The position numbers and the translations under genes were made by a program. DNA of 64,000 nucleotides, from assembly GCF_023278565.1 (NCBI RefSeq), contig NC_064672.1, forward strand, positions 7,812,001 through 7,876,000, in the 5' to 3' direction. This document shows positions 36,493 through 49,700 of this stretch, in pieces (the first letter of the stretch is position 1; every line of letters starts with the position of its first letter). The notes beneath the pieces were generated by a model that was not told where the DNA came from, did no database searches, and saw only the letters and a list, made by a program, of their open reading frames with translations. This stretch comes from Colletotrichum lupini. Lineage: Eukaryota > Ascomycota > Sordariomycetes > Glomerellales > Glomerellaceae.

Positions 36493-37539
36493 TCAAGCAG
36501 GGAATCTCGAGTTCAGCGCGTTCCACTCAGTCTGAGTGAGGGGCGTAACCGATCCATGCTTCAGTCCAGAAGGGAAGCCAGAAGTGCTACCAGCCTGCCA
36601 ATTAGGCGACTGAATATTGCTGGTCTGGAATGGCACATATTGAGTGTAGTCATCCAGCAGGAGGTGGTACAGCCCGGGGGTGGTGTTGTCGGCATACGAG
36701 GCAGGTCCCTCGCGAGGGCTCTCATTTCTGACGTAGCCAGGAATGCGATTCCAAGTGCCAAAGATACCATTCGAAGTGACCTCTTGGTAGACTTGGTTGG
36801 TAGTCTCGTTCTTCAGGAAGCGGGCATAGGCGCCAGATGTGCCCAAGTACTGGAACTCCTGGTCGATGAGGGGAGTGTCCGCTAAGGCAAGATAGTCTCG
36901 GGCCGGACTGAAGGTGACAAAGTCCTTTGTCGTGGTGTATCGGATTCGGTCGAGCGTTGCGGTGCCGGTGTGGGCCGTGTCGGTGGACCGGTAGTGTCGG
37001 GCGGACCAGAAGACGTACCAATGAGCCTTTGCATCGTCCCAAACGGCTGACGGGGCCCAGACCATGCCAGCGGTGTCAGCTTCCACGATTCTCAGCGTGG
37101 GAGCAGACCAGTCAACGAGGTTGGCGGACTTCCAGACAACGATGCCCCTGCTACCAGTTCTCGTGGCTTTGTCCCAGTTGAAGCCAGAAGCATTGATATC
37201 AAGATCTTAAAAGACTTAGCTCAACTACTCTAGCATCTCGGTTGAAGTCAACTCACCAGTGGCAATTATGTACCATTCTGATCGCGAGGGGTTTGTTGTG
37301 AGGTAGACATCACGGACAGCCTTGGTACCCACGGTCGACGTGAGGACTGCCTGACCCTTGTTGAGGAACTTGAAGCTAGACGCGCTGTTGCCATTCGACA
37401 AGTGAAATTGGACTTTCGGGTTGGCGTCGCTGAAGGTCGAGATCAGGTAGCCGGCGAAATTGGACGTTTGGCGGGCTACAGGGTTGCCAGCTACGACAGC
37501 AGCTGACGCGACGGCGGCGAGAATGGAAAAGACGCGCAT
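36493..37539 (-). CDS. Secreted glycoside hydrolase, GH43-like
   Basis: Two exons (37539-37257, 37205-36493) give 331 aa; the intron is 51 nt. The start is the ATG before a signal peptide ([18 protein letters not shown]). The sequence fits a five-bladed propeller of the GH43 clan: GYLISTFSD near the start, [54 protein letters not shown] and [11 protein letters not shown]43 enzymes are mostly arabinofuranosidases and xylosidases acting on plant cell-wall polysaccharides. The catalytic acid and base positions were not assigned residue by residue. The substrate is therefore open. Confidence 0.85.
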
Positions 37540-37635
37540 CTTGAAGTTATTCTCGGATTCAGTTGAGTGGGTCCACAGAAACAATGTCGTCGTTCATCCC
37601 ACACGGCATCACAGGCATCTTAGAAACTGCCATCG

Positions 37636-37643
37636 TATATATA
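37636..37643 (-). promoter_or_regulatory. TATA box of the GH43-like gene
   Basis: TATATATA about 100 bp upstream of the GH43-like ATG, in an orientation-independent palindromic form. Position fits a core promoter. Confidence 0.45.
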
Positions 37644-39153
37644 CTCATGTCAGTGGCGATGAGGTGATCGAAATTGGCGCCAGGGCCTTGGCATCGAGTT
37701 TCCGAGTTCCGTCGCAAACGAGCTCTTCAGAATCAACAACAAAGCTTCATATCGACGTTGCTCTTCTATGGCGCGGCTAGTTGACTAGCTCCGAGTCGGG
37801 GTAGCGTCTTACCGAGCTCTCTCACGATGCGGGGACACGGAACCCCACAGACGGTGCAATCACGTCCGTTCACGGGGTTAGCGCCTGGGGAAGACAGGCC
37901 TCTTTCGGTAGATACGGTCAGATACCCCATGGAGGGCCACATTGCTCTGCGGGGAGAACCATCTGGAGAAATCCACAAGTCGGTCGCGAACCTGTTATTG
38001 CCCCTTGTTCATGATGCCATCGCGTGGGTGTCCGGAAGCACCCGCAATGCTGGGATGATCACATGGCGCAAGGGCGCATTCTTGATTTAAGCGCCAATAG
38101 ACTTCCAAGAAACCAGTCAAACTCACAGTCCCAATAGCGTGTTTAACCGTTGCTTGGTTGCTTGGAATCCACACACCCCTGGTAGGGACAGTTGCGAGCC
38201 GAGTTCGAAGCCGCCCAATCATGAGGTGCCGGGCAAGCGATTTTGGAAAGGAAAGGAAATTGGGTTGATACGCGATGCTTCCATGCCATCCCTAGTCCAC
38301 GTACCTGCGTTAATTGCTGTTGTCAGTCCGAAAGGTTTTCGACCGAGCTACTTCGCTTTCTATGAGTAATAGTAAAGACGTTGAAGGAAAGGCAATGGGG
38401 AACACCAACGCTTCCATTTACCTACGCTCAGTGGAAGAAGAAAGTGGACACTGAATATAACGGGCTTGACGCGAATAGAGGAGCCGGATTGAGTTCCAAC
38501 AAGTTACTGGACAGAGACTAGTAATGAATGACTTTCTTATTGGAGCCGCATATTGAAGTCCCATAATCCTAACAGATACCTACGGACGGGGATGAACAAC
38601 GACATTCGTATGTGGAGTAGAGTTCGATAAGGTATTAGTCATATCAGGTAAGGTAGATCATCAGCAGAGTCCCGAAAATTCACTAGCTTGGGCTGACTAG
38701 CCTTTGTGTCGTAAGCATAACTTGCACACTCCTGTCCTACTGCTGACGGTTGGTAGAAACGGCGCCGAATCAGATAGCTCCGATGGAGAACCGGCATCTC
38801 TGCTCAGCGGCTCAGAAAGGACCGTCTTGGCTCCAAAGCCCGAAGGCCGCAGCCCACTTTTAAGGCCGGACTCGAGGGTACTTCAGGCTTCACCCCGTGT
38901 CCGAAGGCCCCTTCTGCTGACACCGTAGGGTAAGACGAATGACGTAGTCTGATGCACTTTGCTCCTTGAGGATTATCGTTAGACTGAATTCTCCGCAATT
39001 GTCGTAAGCTTATGATGCTTATCACCACGTCCCCTGCGCTTCATTATGTTGTTCATTTATACCTCTTCAATTCCGTCAAACTCGCACAGACAACCTATCC
39101 TAACTTGTAGCTACACTGAAAACTAATCGACCCGGAACATATAAATCGACGAA
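37644..39153. other. Divergent intergenic region
   Basis: About 1.5 kb between the GH43-like gene (minus) and the SDR (plus). No frame here is supported by a domain. It should contain both promoters. Confidence 0.45.
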
Positions 39154-40230
39154 ATGCAGGAACCAAACGTTTGGCTTATCACGGGCACCACCTCGGGCAT
39201 AGGGGCTGCCCTCGTGGAACAGTTCGCCGCAAGGGGCGACAAGGTCATTGCAACAGGTCGGAATGCGACGGCGAGGCTCGCAGACAAGAAGTCGGACAAC
39301 GTCGTACCTTTCGACCTCGATGTAACCTCCCCGCTTGCAGATATCAAAGCCCAGGTGCAACAAGCTATCGAGGTCTTTGGGCACATCGACTTCGTCATTA
39401 GCAATGCCGGCTACTCTCTCCTGTCTTCAATTGAAGAAGCGGAGTAAGTACCTCCAAAACCTCATGTCATGTAGGAAACGAAGGGGCCCTACTAACGAAC
39501 AGCTTGTAGCGAAGAATTTGTGCAGAAAATGTTCGACACCAACCTCTTTGGAGCAGTGAAGGTGGTTCAGGCAGCTCTTCCGCATTTTCGTGAAAGAAAA
39601 TCAGGTACCTTTGGGTTTATCGGTGCTGGATTCGGCTGGGCATCTTTTCCATTTATGGCTCATTATGGCATGGCCAAAGGTGCACTCACAAGTAAGTGGC
39701 CCAAACCAGATGAGGGGGATCGAATGAAACAAGACGAAGAGTCTAATCATTGAGCAGTGTTTGTGGAGAGTCTCCAGAGGGAGACTGCTCATCTCGGTAT
39801 CAAAGCCGTTATCTTCGAGCCCGGTGGTGTCAATACTGCCATAAACGACAAGAATGAAGACAAGCCTCAGTCTGAGGGATCTCCTCCTGGTTTCCCCACT
39901 ATTGCAGACTACCAAGGCCTGTATGGTGAAGCTATGGGAAAAATCGCGACAGAAGTCTTCCCAAACCTCCCATCATCCGTGGACAAGCTACCGCCAGTCA
40001 TTTGGGACGTGATCAAAGGGCAGGGCTTAGCAGCCAACAAGGCGTTCCCAATCAGGGTGCCGATTGGAGTTGACTCCGTTGAGGTCATCAGGCAAAAATG
40101 TCAAGAGCAGCTCCGTCTTTGCGACGAATGGGAGAAAGCTGCGTTGAGCACCGCTAGAGACGGAGTAACTCAGATCCCGAACGAGTACATGATGAAGAAG
40201 CTCTCTATTCTGGATATGACAAATTCTTGA
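39154..40230 (+). CDS. Short-chain dehydrogenase/reductase with atypical catalytic serine
   Basis: Three exons (39154-39443, 39510-39691, 39758-40230) give 314 aa. The NAD(P) glycine motif is TGTTSGIG (residues 10-17), followed by LDVTS and the structural NAG (VISNAGYSLL). The catalytic Tyr-x-x-x-Lys is Tyr149-Lys153 (AHYGMAKGAL). The strand that normally carries the catalytic Ser (NISS) reads GFIGAGFGW, so the Ser, usually 13 residues before the Tyr, appears replaced by Ala/Gly. The C-terminal part resembles fungal SDRs annotated as NAD(P)-binding oxidoreductases. It may be an altered enzyme. No metabolic neighbours point to a substrate. Confidence 0.9.
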
Positions 40231-42715
40231 GGTATTAGACGAAGATATTACCAAGAACATGTGTAGACTTGCTCTCTAAATGTTGCTTTCAAGACTTCGA
40301 CCAGTGCCGATCACGCCCTATCCACATAGTGTTGTTTTCCGCAATACAAAATTCTGTGGTTCCGGTGAAGACCTGCAGTAATTATAGGCCTTCAGCCAGT
40401 CGACCAGACTGTATGAGGAGGTGTGTATGCTGCTCAACAGCGCCGAAGCATCAGGCTTACTAGAGGATCGGAGTGCTCAGGCACTTTTAGCGAATGCTTT
40501 CGGAGTGACGTAGAGTGCCGATATAGTAGGAAATCAAGCTGTCGAATGACTTGTGTTAGCGGAATTCGCGTTTTGGTTGGAGTTTCGTCGTGCAGCTCAC
40601 CACATCAGAAATCCGCAGATAAGGCCGTAAGCCCGCAGGCTTGAATGGCGAATGATCGTCCTTAACCAGCTAATGCGAGGAGAACAAGCAACCCAATACG
40701 GGAGACGTGCATGTTTGGCTTGGTCAACGCTGCTGGGTAGCGAGATCTGCCGACCGTCGGAAGTGGGTGTTGTCTTGGATGAATCATGGGAAATATCCTC
40801 CTCAACTGGATTTTCCGTATCGCGCTTGTCGGAAGGGCTTGATGTGCCAGTGGAAAATCGTCCATCGGGAACAACTGTGATGTAGTACGAAGTCTTGTTT
40901 GTCACCGGTCGGATGTTGTTGATGATCGTTCCCTCGTTTATTTTGATCTTGACAGGCCCGTTGTACTGATTCTTGGCTGCGGAGCAAACATTGTTCGATG
41001 CGGTGTACGGATATGTAGACTCAGTTTGTCTTCCTGCAGCGTCGTAGTCCATCGTAGTTTTCGGTGGCATTGTCGGCGAATCGAACCACCCAGTTGTTCG
41101 CTTGACCAGTCAGTCGTCGTAATGACTCGGAGGTGGTGTGGTTAGCCTAGCTCAAGACACCCCAAGTTGGGAGAATTCACGGGAGACTAGGCAATCTTTC
41201 TGTTGTGGGAGGGCTGGGACCATGCCTGTGTGGCCATCGCTGCGGCAAAGTCGAAGCAAGGGCCGTCTGGTGCGAAGCGCCAAGTGGTGAGTGTCCAGGG
41301 GTCTGCCCAATGACAAAGAGTCTTGCATGCAGCAGGTAGGCAAAGCAATCTCGACGCGTCCGGTACCATTGTGAAAGAAGGAGGAGCAAACGCTTCTGTG
41401 TCGGGCACAAGGTACCCTGCATTCTGACCGCGGTAAGAAGATGTCGAGCGGAAGCGAGACGCGAAACATCGTTACAGACTTATAATCTCGCGTTGGTGCG
41501 GGTATCACTTTTCCCAGCGTGTTATCGATAATGTTGCAAGACATAGTACTTAGCACAATGAACTCCAACCCGCTTGCTGTTTCTCAAGTATCTTGTATGG
41601 AAAGAATTGATGAGTATGTGAGTCCCAAGACGATCTCACGTCTGATGCCCGAGATCAGCTTGATCGCAGCGCCTCGCAAACAGGGCTGCCAGCATACACG
41701 CATCGGGCACCATGCCCACCATCTTCTGTATAAGAGCAAGCCCAAGTCTCGCCCCCAATGTACAGCACACCAAACCCAAGCTTGATCGATCCTTTCAAGA
41801 TTTTTGCATAGGGACATTCATTCGGAGCCTCGAAGAGTGTGAGTTTCTATGTAAATTGGGGAGGTTCTCAACTTCTCGTTATCCGGAAGCAACGCGAGTG
41901 GATCTCTATATTAAGCCGAGTGCTTTTTGGTACCAAAACATCACATATTCAAGTACCTTACCTTGGGTCTCAAGAGAATAGTCAAACGTCATGGATGTTA
42001 GTCTCCGTTAACTGTGGTGGCATCTTGACTCTGACGAGATAGAAAGGTTCCAGTCTCCAGATGACCAAAAACTGTCCACTAGTATTCAAGTACTCGCAAT
42101 TCACGACAGTACAAGTCCATAGCTGAGCTAAAGCAGTGAGTACACCCATTCCATCTCCAAGATCTATGTTCTAATGGCGGTGAGAGGAAAGATTTGAATT
42201 TCCTCAGCACAAAAAAGCAGCAGCATGGCGACATTGCCTCTAGAGGCTGCTTTGAAACCAATGACATGGAATTCATCTTCTTGGTGAGGCTCTTCCAAAA
42301 CCAATCGAACGAAGCCGTTCTATGGACTCAGCCCCCTTTTCCGGATAAACCCTGCCCGGTCTTGCATATCAGCCTTATTTCTTCCTACATCACAACGTGG
42401 AATGTATCTCTGTTCATCTTCAACATGTACAGAGTTCACCCATAGGCATGTCATGACTTCTTCACTACGCGGCCCCCAAGACAGAGACCGACTTGATCAT
42501 CTCCTGCCACGTTATTGCAACCTTCATTCGGCGCATATGTCTGCCCGCATGTCTTCCGGCCACACCACTATGCTATCTTGAGATTCAAAGTGCAAGAATC
42601 TCTTGTGCGGACATATCTATTGGCTTGCCCTTCTCACCGCCTGGTGGTGATCAGTAGCCTTACCACAAAGCCTTGGAGTTGTTAGGCCTTGACTCACTTC
42701 CACGGTCTCTCAACC
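40231..42715. other. Long intergenic region with one unresolved frame
   Basis: About 2.5 kb between the SDR and the HeLo-like gene. The only frame of note is on the minus strand at 40597-41070, listed separately. Frames at 41152-41568 (minus) and elsewhere lack domains. The right half becomes more A+T-rich towards the transposon but is not strongly RIP-mutated. Confidence 0.45.
40597..41070 (-). CDS. Unrecognised open frame, doubtful gene
   Basis: A 157-codon frame whose first half looks protein-like (TESTYPYTASNNVC, YNGPVKIKINEG), vaguely like the SYPYTA segment of papain-type peptidases. No catalytic Cys, His or Asn blocks are found around it. The second half is low in character. It could be an exon of a degraded or misread gene, or chance. 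Not assigned a function. Confidence 0.2.
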   Translation of the reverse strand: MPPKTTMDYDAAGRQTESTYPYTASNNVCSAAKNQYNGPVKIKINEGTIINNIRPVTNKTSYYITVVPDGRFSTGTSSPSDKRDTENPVEEDISHDSSKTTPTSDGRQISLPSSVDQAKHARLPYWVACSPRISWLRTIIRHSSLRAYGLICGFLMW

Positions 42716-43590
42716 ATGGCCGAAATCGTCGGAGTTGCGGCTGCTGCTAGCCAGCTTGCGGTATCTTGCTTTGCGATTCTCGAGCTCATGAAAAAGATAA
42801 AAGACGTGCCATCAGCCTTGAAAGATTATCAAACACATCTCCAAGAACTCTGTGATCTTTCCACCTCTATATCTCTCAATCCCCTTCTCCAGACCAAAGA
42901 GATTGGTTCACAGACTCTTTCGCTACAGGCGATTGTCAACCAATACGACATTGAGTCAATTTTAAGCAGAAGCCGTTTGTTACAATCCTTGGGATTTCTT
43001 CGCAAAGAGAGAGATCTGAAGAATACCTTGAATATTCTTGAAAGGCGCAAGTCCCACCTTTCTCTCATTATCCACAACATCGAGGCCAGCACACTCCACC
43101 AAATACAGTCAGACATACGTGTTATGGCAAACCGTCCCTTACGCAACAGGCAGGAGAGCCTTTTGCTTGGTCCTAAGCACGATGCTGCCGAATTCGAAAA
43201 ACAAGCCGGTGGTTCATCATCCACAACGAGTGGTGATTCAGTCGCGCTTGTGAAGAGTTCGCATGGGCCTCAAGACTGGAAGCCTGCTTCTGCTTTTCAT
43301 ACCTACATGCACCCTCAAAGAATGACCAGCGAAGCCGAACAAAGCCACATCTCTGAGCAACATCAGGGCCATCCCCTTCCTACCGGCGACCGCCCTTCTT
43401 CTCAAGATTGGCCCCAACAGGAATTTCCCTTCGGAAGTGAAGTCCGAGGTCGTTCCATGTACTACAACTGCACGGCTGGTAAAGGCGTCAACTAAATAAA
43501 CGGCGCGTACGTCGAGAACGACTTAAATCTGCTTGACTAGATGGCTATGTAGCGACCTGGACCTCACTTTAATTATACCTACTTTAGTAA
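42716..43590 (+). pseudogene. HeLo/NLR-N-terminal-like protein with amyloid-type repeats, 5' part of an interrupted gene
   Basis: As written, 259 aa ending at a TAA at 43493-43495. Residues 1 to about 140 form an all-helical domain with a hydrophobic first helix (GVAAAASQLAVSCFAILELM), like the N-terminal domains (HeLo-like, NACHT-N/STAND-N) of fungal NLR and cell-death proteins. A polar Ser/Gln/Pro linker follows. The end (SMYYNCTAGKG) begins a short Asn/Gly repeat whose fellows lie beyond the transposon, at 51024-51300, in the same frame. The TAA aligns with a Gln in both of those repeats. Two further in-frame TAGs (43538-43540, 43550-43552) precede the insertion. These fit C-to-T changes by RIP leaking from the element. 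In HET-S and HELLP, such a domain pair drives incompatibility-type cell death. That role is inference. Confidence 0.7.
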
Positions 43591-43795
43591 TGTTAGTATC
43601 CCTATTATAGGGTAGTTGGTTCGAACTATAGTTGACGAAGAGATTAATTAAACTATATGAATATTTGCGTAGTAAGTATAAAAAGGAGGTTTTAACCGTA
43701 AGTTAAGCTAGTTACGATAATTATAAATAGGGCCTCTAATTAGCCCCTGCGTAGTCGGCTATATATTACGGTTAAATTAAATTTCTAATTTAATA
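43591..43795 (-). repeat. LTR of the copia element, low-coordinate copy
   Basis: Begins TGTTAGTATCCC and aligns over 205 bp to the copy at 50814-51018. Differences are transitions. The left end of this copy is well preserved and its right end is RIP-mutated (TTAATA where the other has CCGACA). It is the 3' LTR in the element's own orientation. Confidence 0.92.
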
Positions 43796-46700
43796 TTAAC
43801 TTTCTCTTTTTTTTATCGATTTAACTACTATAATTAGAAGTATAATTTAACCTCGGGCCCGTTTATTAAGTCGTCTCTTTTTCCCCCTTTTTTTTACTCT
43901 TTTTATATAACTTATCCTTCTATTTATATAGTAGCTTTTTTACTACTTATAAATTATTCTAATCCCTTATTTAGTACTACTTTTATAAAAGCGTTTGCGA
44001 GGTTATTTTTATTATTAATTTAATAAATCTCGAGTATTTTGCGCTTTTTATATAATTACTTAAGGGCTATAATATTAATTATAAGCCTCTTTTCTTTTAT
44101 TATTCTTAATTTAATAAGGTATTTGTATAGCGAGTAGGAATTAGTATAAATAATTATTAGAATAAGTAAAAGGCTAATTTAATTAGTAATCTTCTTTAGC
44201 GTCGTTAAAATTATATAAGAGAGGTTAATATTATTAACTATATTATATACCTCTAATGCTAATATACTTCTTATTACCCACTTATTTTTAATTAACGAGT
44301 AATAGATTATATTACTATATATAGTAAATTTGCTCTTATTTATACTCTTATTAGCTAGGATAATAATATACCCTAATTACGAAGTAAAGTCGTTATTATT
44401 TATAAATAACTTATTAATAAAGACGTAAAGCTTACTAGTTATAAAGTTAATTAAGTAATAAACGAAACCTTAATTAAGATTCGTTTATTATTACTTAAGC
44501 CGCTTATTAAGTACTTCGACGTCTCGTTTAGTTAGATTTATAGCTTATATTACTTTAATATAATTAAAAGTTACCTTAGGCTAATAAATATTTATAATAT
44601 ATACCCCTTATATAAGCTTAGCCTTATACCGCTTTTTAATATTAGTTATATTTAAATCGACGAGGTTAATTTTCTTACCCTACCCCTTTTATTAAAAAAT
44701 AACGGTTTCCCTTTTAATTATAAAAATCCCGCTATTAAATACTAGGGGGGTATTTATTATAAAGACCTTTTTTAGCTTCGCTACGAAGCCCGCTTTTTAA
44801 AGTTCTTTATCCTCTTTTTTTATAAAATTAATATCGAATAGGCCTAATATATCGTCGGTTTATATTTTAATAATTTTAAATTAATTACCTTCGTACTTTA
44901 CGATTAATAAGCACGGGTCGTACGTAAAAGTAACTATTAATAGTTAATTAATATAAAAATCGTAATAAGTAGCCTATTAATAAGTACCCGATTCTACGAG
45001 CCTATATAGTAGCTTAAGTACTTTAATAATCGTGCTTTTTAAGTACTTATTAGCTATTTCTTTTAGTAAATAGGCTAGGATTTTCCTTATAAGCCCTATA
45101 GCTAGTTAGGTATAGGCCTAGGTAATATTACGGCTCTAAATCTCGTATCCCTTTTTCCGTAACGATATTATTAATACTATTATTAATCGTTAGCTATAGC
45201 GCTATATAGTAAGTAATTATATAAATAACGTCGCTTTTTTAACGTTACCGTACTCCTAAATTACGTATTTAGACTTCTCATATAGCTAGGGTATTCTTTT
45301 CTTTTTAATTTTACAAACTATTTATAATTTAAATATATAGAGGTTTATATATTTTTCTAGGTCGTATAAAATAAATTAATAGACCCCTCGATCGTAAAGA
45401 GTATTTACTTTAATAAGATTTAATCTTTTATACGGTTTTTTAATAGTTATAATTACGCCTTCTTTACGTAGTTTAACTACTAGCTTAAAATCGGCTTTCT
45501 CTTTTACTATATAAAAAGTATTAATTACCTCGTTATTAGTAATAAATTACTGCGTTAGGGCTTATTATCGTAGTCTTTTATAACGTCTTACTAGTAGTAT
45601 TAGTACCTTTTTAATAATTTCCTCTTCCTCGTTATTTATTAATACTACTACGACGATTTCGTTAAGGATAATTTCCTATACCTCTACTATAAGTTATATA
45701 GTTTCCCCTAGCTTTTCTTCTTTTTATAAGTTAAAAATTACCTCGTTAAGATCTATATAATATAGTTTAACTATTATAATTAATACTTTAAGTAACTAGT
45801 TACGATCTCTCGTAACTATATAAGAGCGCTCGTTAATAAAAATTAACTTATATAGCCTAGCCTACTATTAAGTAATTTCGTATTATACTTATATATCTAA
45901 ATTTAGTAATATATCTAAATTATCCCCTATATTGGGCCTATTACGTATAGTAATTACTTTATTAACTTATTTTTTTATACTTACCTCGCGTAGTACCCGT
46001 ATTATTTTTTTAATTACTTAGGCTCGTTAGCTTATACTTAGTAATAATAGCGAGGCTAAGGTCGTTTTTAAATATACTCTAAATATTAATAACGTTAGTA
46101 TAAGTCCGTTAGGCCCTATAATATTATTATAGTATTTAAGTACTATTTAGAGGTATTCGTCGTCGGTAGAATCCGGATTTTCTTTTTTAATAATTCTAAA
46201 CGCCCTTTTTAATTATTAATATACCCTCTTTACTTTTTTAATATTATAATACGCTTTAATAAGTATAACTTTTAGCTATATACCGTAAGCCGTTGTATTA
46301 TCCCTAAATTTTACTAACTTAAAATTAATATTAGCGTTAGTTTTAATACCGTTTAGCGGTCCTTAGTATATATCGATCTAGCTTTTTCGCAGGGCTATTT
46401 ATATTATTTTTATTTATAAATCCTAGAGGAATTACCCTACTTAGAAAGATATAACTACGTCGATTATATATAGTACTAGCTAACTATTTAAATAGAAGAT
46501 ATTAATAACGATTTCCTAATTAAAGTTAAGCTTATTACGTAATTTAAATTTAAATTTACGTAAGCTCTGCGCATTTATTTAGTATTAATAATATACTTTT
46601 GTTAACTATTTTAGTGCCCCTATTTTAATATTATTATTACCTAATTACTTTAAGAGGTTATATAGCCTCGTAACTAACGGGTACCTAAATCTTTAGTATA

Positions 46701-49700
46701 GTTTTCTAAGCTTATTTTCCGTTAAGTAATTAATTAACTTTATATCGTTAATAAGCTTTATAAACGTATACCCCTATTATTGTTTAACTATTTTAAAGTA
46801 CTTATTACTAAAGATTTTATTCCTCGTATTATTAAATATAATACTTAGTCGATTTATATCTTTTAAATATAAGAGAAATAGGGTATTAATAAGTAAAATA
46901 TAAAAAGTTATCGTTCCGAAGTATATCTCTATTTTTATTATACTTAGGGTAACGATTTCTTTACCTAGGCTTAAACTAATTTTTATAATACCCGCCGTTA
47001 ACGTATTAAGTATTACTAGCGCGATTTTTTATAGTACTTAGAATTACACTTTTTTTTTAGTTAACTATTATAATACTTCAGTATTTAGGATAATCTTATA
47101 AAAGTTATTTAGGCTATACCTTTTACTTATATAAAATACTTATACGAGCTTAATATTTAAGAGATCTAAGTAGTATAAAAAGGACCCCTCTAGCTACTCC
47201 TAGATTTGTTTAGTACTATATTCTTTTTTTTTAAATATTAAAAGAGATAGCGTCTTCTCCTTAATTATTAAGAGAATAGGCTTTAGCCTTATTAAATTTG
47301 CCCTTTTAGCCTCTTTTATATCTGTTATTTAAGGGACCTTTCCTTATTATTTATAAATAAAAGCCTACTTATTAAAAACTTTTATTACCCTTTATTCGTT
47401 TAGCTTTATATATTTTCTAAAGGCTAACGGGGCGAAAAAGGAGTAGTTAATATTATTAATTTTATTATAATTTAATTTATTAATATAGGGGGTAAGATCT
47501 TCTTTATCTTCCGAATTTCTTATGGGGGGTATATATTTTAGGCCGCTATTTTAGCTATTATTACTAAGTTCTATACCCCCGGATCTGCCCTTATATATAA
47601 TAAAGAATTAGTTAAACTAACGAGGGCTAGTTTTACTATTTACTACCCTCGACTTTTTATACTATTCGTACGATTTAGTATACTCTTTCTTAGAGTAATT
47701 ACTTAATTAATATCTATCCTTTTTATAAATATAATATTACCTTTTTTATTACCCTATTTATAAGTTAAATTTTTATTTATTTAATAAATCTAGGCCTCTT
47801 TACTAGCGATTATTATATCTAGCCTCTTTTTTTTTTTTTATACGTTCGATCGACTTAATATTATTAATAAGGGCTATTATATACCTAGAGGTAGGTTTAG
47901 CGCGGTATTTTTATTTTAATATTTTAATATTAAAGCTAGATCTTAGCCTCGAGTAGAGCGTTTCGTAGTTTTCGGGTACTTAGTATAGGGTTATTTTTAC
48001 CTCTAATATACGCTAAACTATAATATAAAAATATCTAACTTTCTACTTATTTATCCCCTTATTTAGCTAGGTTTTTACTAACTTATCGATTTAATTAATA
48101 AGCTCTTTAAGGATCTCTATTTATAATTTACTTTTTATTATCCTAGTTATAGATATAAAAGAAATCGCTCGTAGCTTAAATAAAAGCTTTAAGTTCTTAT
48201 CGTAGGTTTTAAAGTAGCTTCGGATTGCGTTAATTATATTAAAAAAGTCGTTTTAATTAAGATTACGTACCGCTTTATAATAATAATTAGAGGCTTTATT
48301 TATAAATATAATATTAATTACTAAATGGTATTAGTATTCCCTAATTCCGACTTTTTTATAATAATTATAAAATATCGTTAGGGTTTTTTATAAGACCTTA
48401 TACTTCCCCCTAGAGTATAATTTCTCCTTTAGAAAGATCTTTTTAAGGTCTATAAATTGCCTCGTATTTATTATTAGATTTTCGGTATTTATATATAATC
48501 CCTACGTCGCTACGTATTATTAATAACTTCGGGTCGTTTACTTCTTTTTTTATTAACTAATTAGTACTAAATTTTGCGTTAATAACGGTAATAAGTTATA
48601 GATCGAAATAAGTAAAATTATCGATTATCGTATTTCTAATACTATATTTTACCCCGGTATATCCTTTTATAATAATAAATTTCCGTTAGTAATTATAAAA
48701 AGGAAATCTAGGTCGTTTACCCTTTTTTTAAATTCGTTAAAGCGATTATACGCTTTATTAACCTAGGCCTAGTTCTATAATACGAATTCCTCCTCTATAA
48801 TTATCGCTACTAAAATTTTGTATAGCTTTTATAATTATAATTACGTTAATAATACCCCTCGCTTATAAAAGAATTTATTAATTATTTTTATAATTCCTAA
48901 GTTTATACTCGCGAACTATTTATTTAGTTAGTAATTAAGGTCGTTTACGATTTTATAAAATAAGGGTTACCCCTATAGCCCCTTTTTTTATAAACCTTAG
49001 TTAAATAGATTAATACCGCGTTAATTTACTTATTATTAAGCTAATTTGCGATTTTATATATCTACGTCCCTTAATAGTCCGGGTTAATATTTACTTATTT
49101 ATAAGGGATTAGGATTCTATTTAGGATCGGGTTTCGTCCTCTTCTTTTTTATTTTAACTTACTAAGGGTCGTGCTCTAGCTTATACTCGTATTAGTAGTT
49201 ACTAATATATTTAATTTTAATAAGGATATATTTAATCCGCGCACTAATTATAATAAATCCGTACTTTTACTACCTAACGAATTTATCGAGGTCTAAGAGA
49301 TTCCCGCTTTTTCTTATTATCTTACTATTACTCTCGTTTTTATTATTTTTAATAATTACTATTACCTTTTTAAATTACTAGTTATTATACTTATTAAGAT
49401 CCTCTTTTTTATTTAATATAAAAGGGTAGGTTTTAATAGTTCCTTTTTATAATAATAGTAATAGACGTTTATATTATTATAAAAAGATATAGTAATTAGT
49501 CTCGGGATCTTTATTAGTTACCGATTTCCGCTATCTCGTATATTTTTAGCTTTTTAAGCCTCGTACTTTCTATAATCTTTAAATAGCTTCTTTCCTTAAC
49601 TTACCTTTTCTAAAATAGTATTTTATAAAAATAGTTAAAAATAAACGCTAAGCGGCTCGTAAAAGAGCTATATAAGTTATTAAAAACTATATAGGCCGTT

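Noticed and set aside
41070..41100. T-arm-like GGTTCGATTCGCC on the minus strand, possible tRNA
   Set aside because: No matching stem partner, anticodon arm or acceptor stem could be formed around it.
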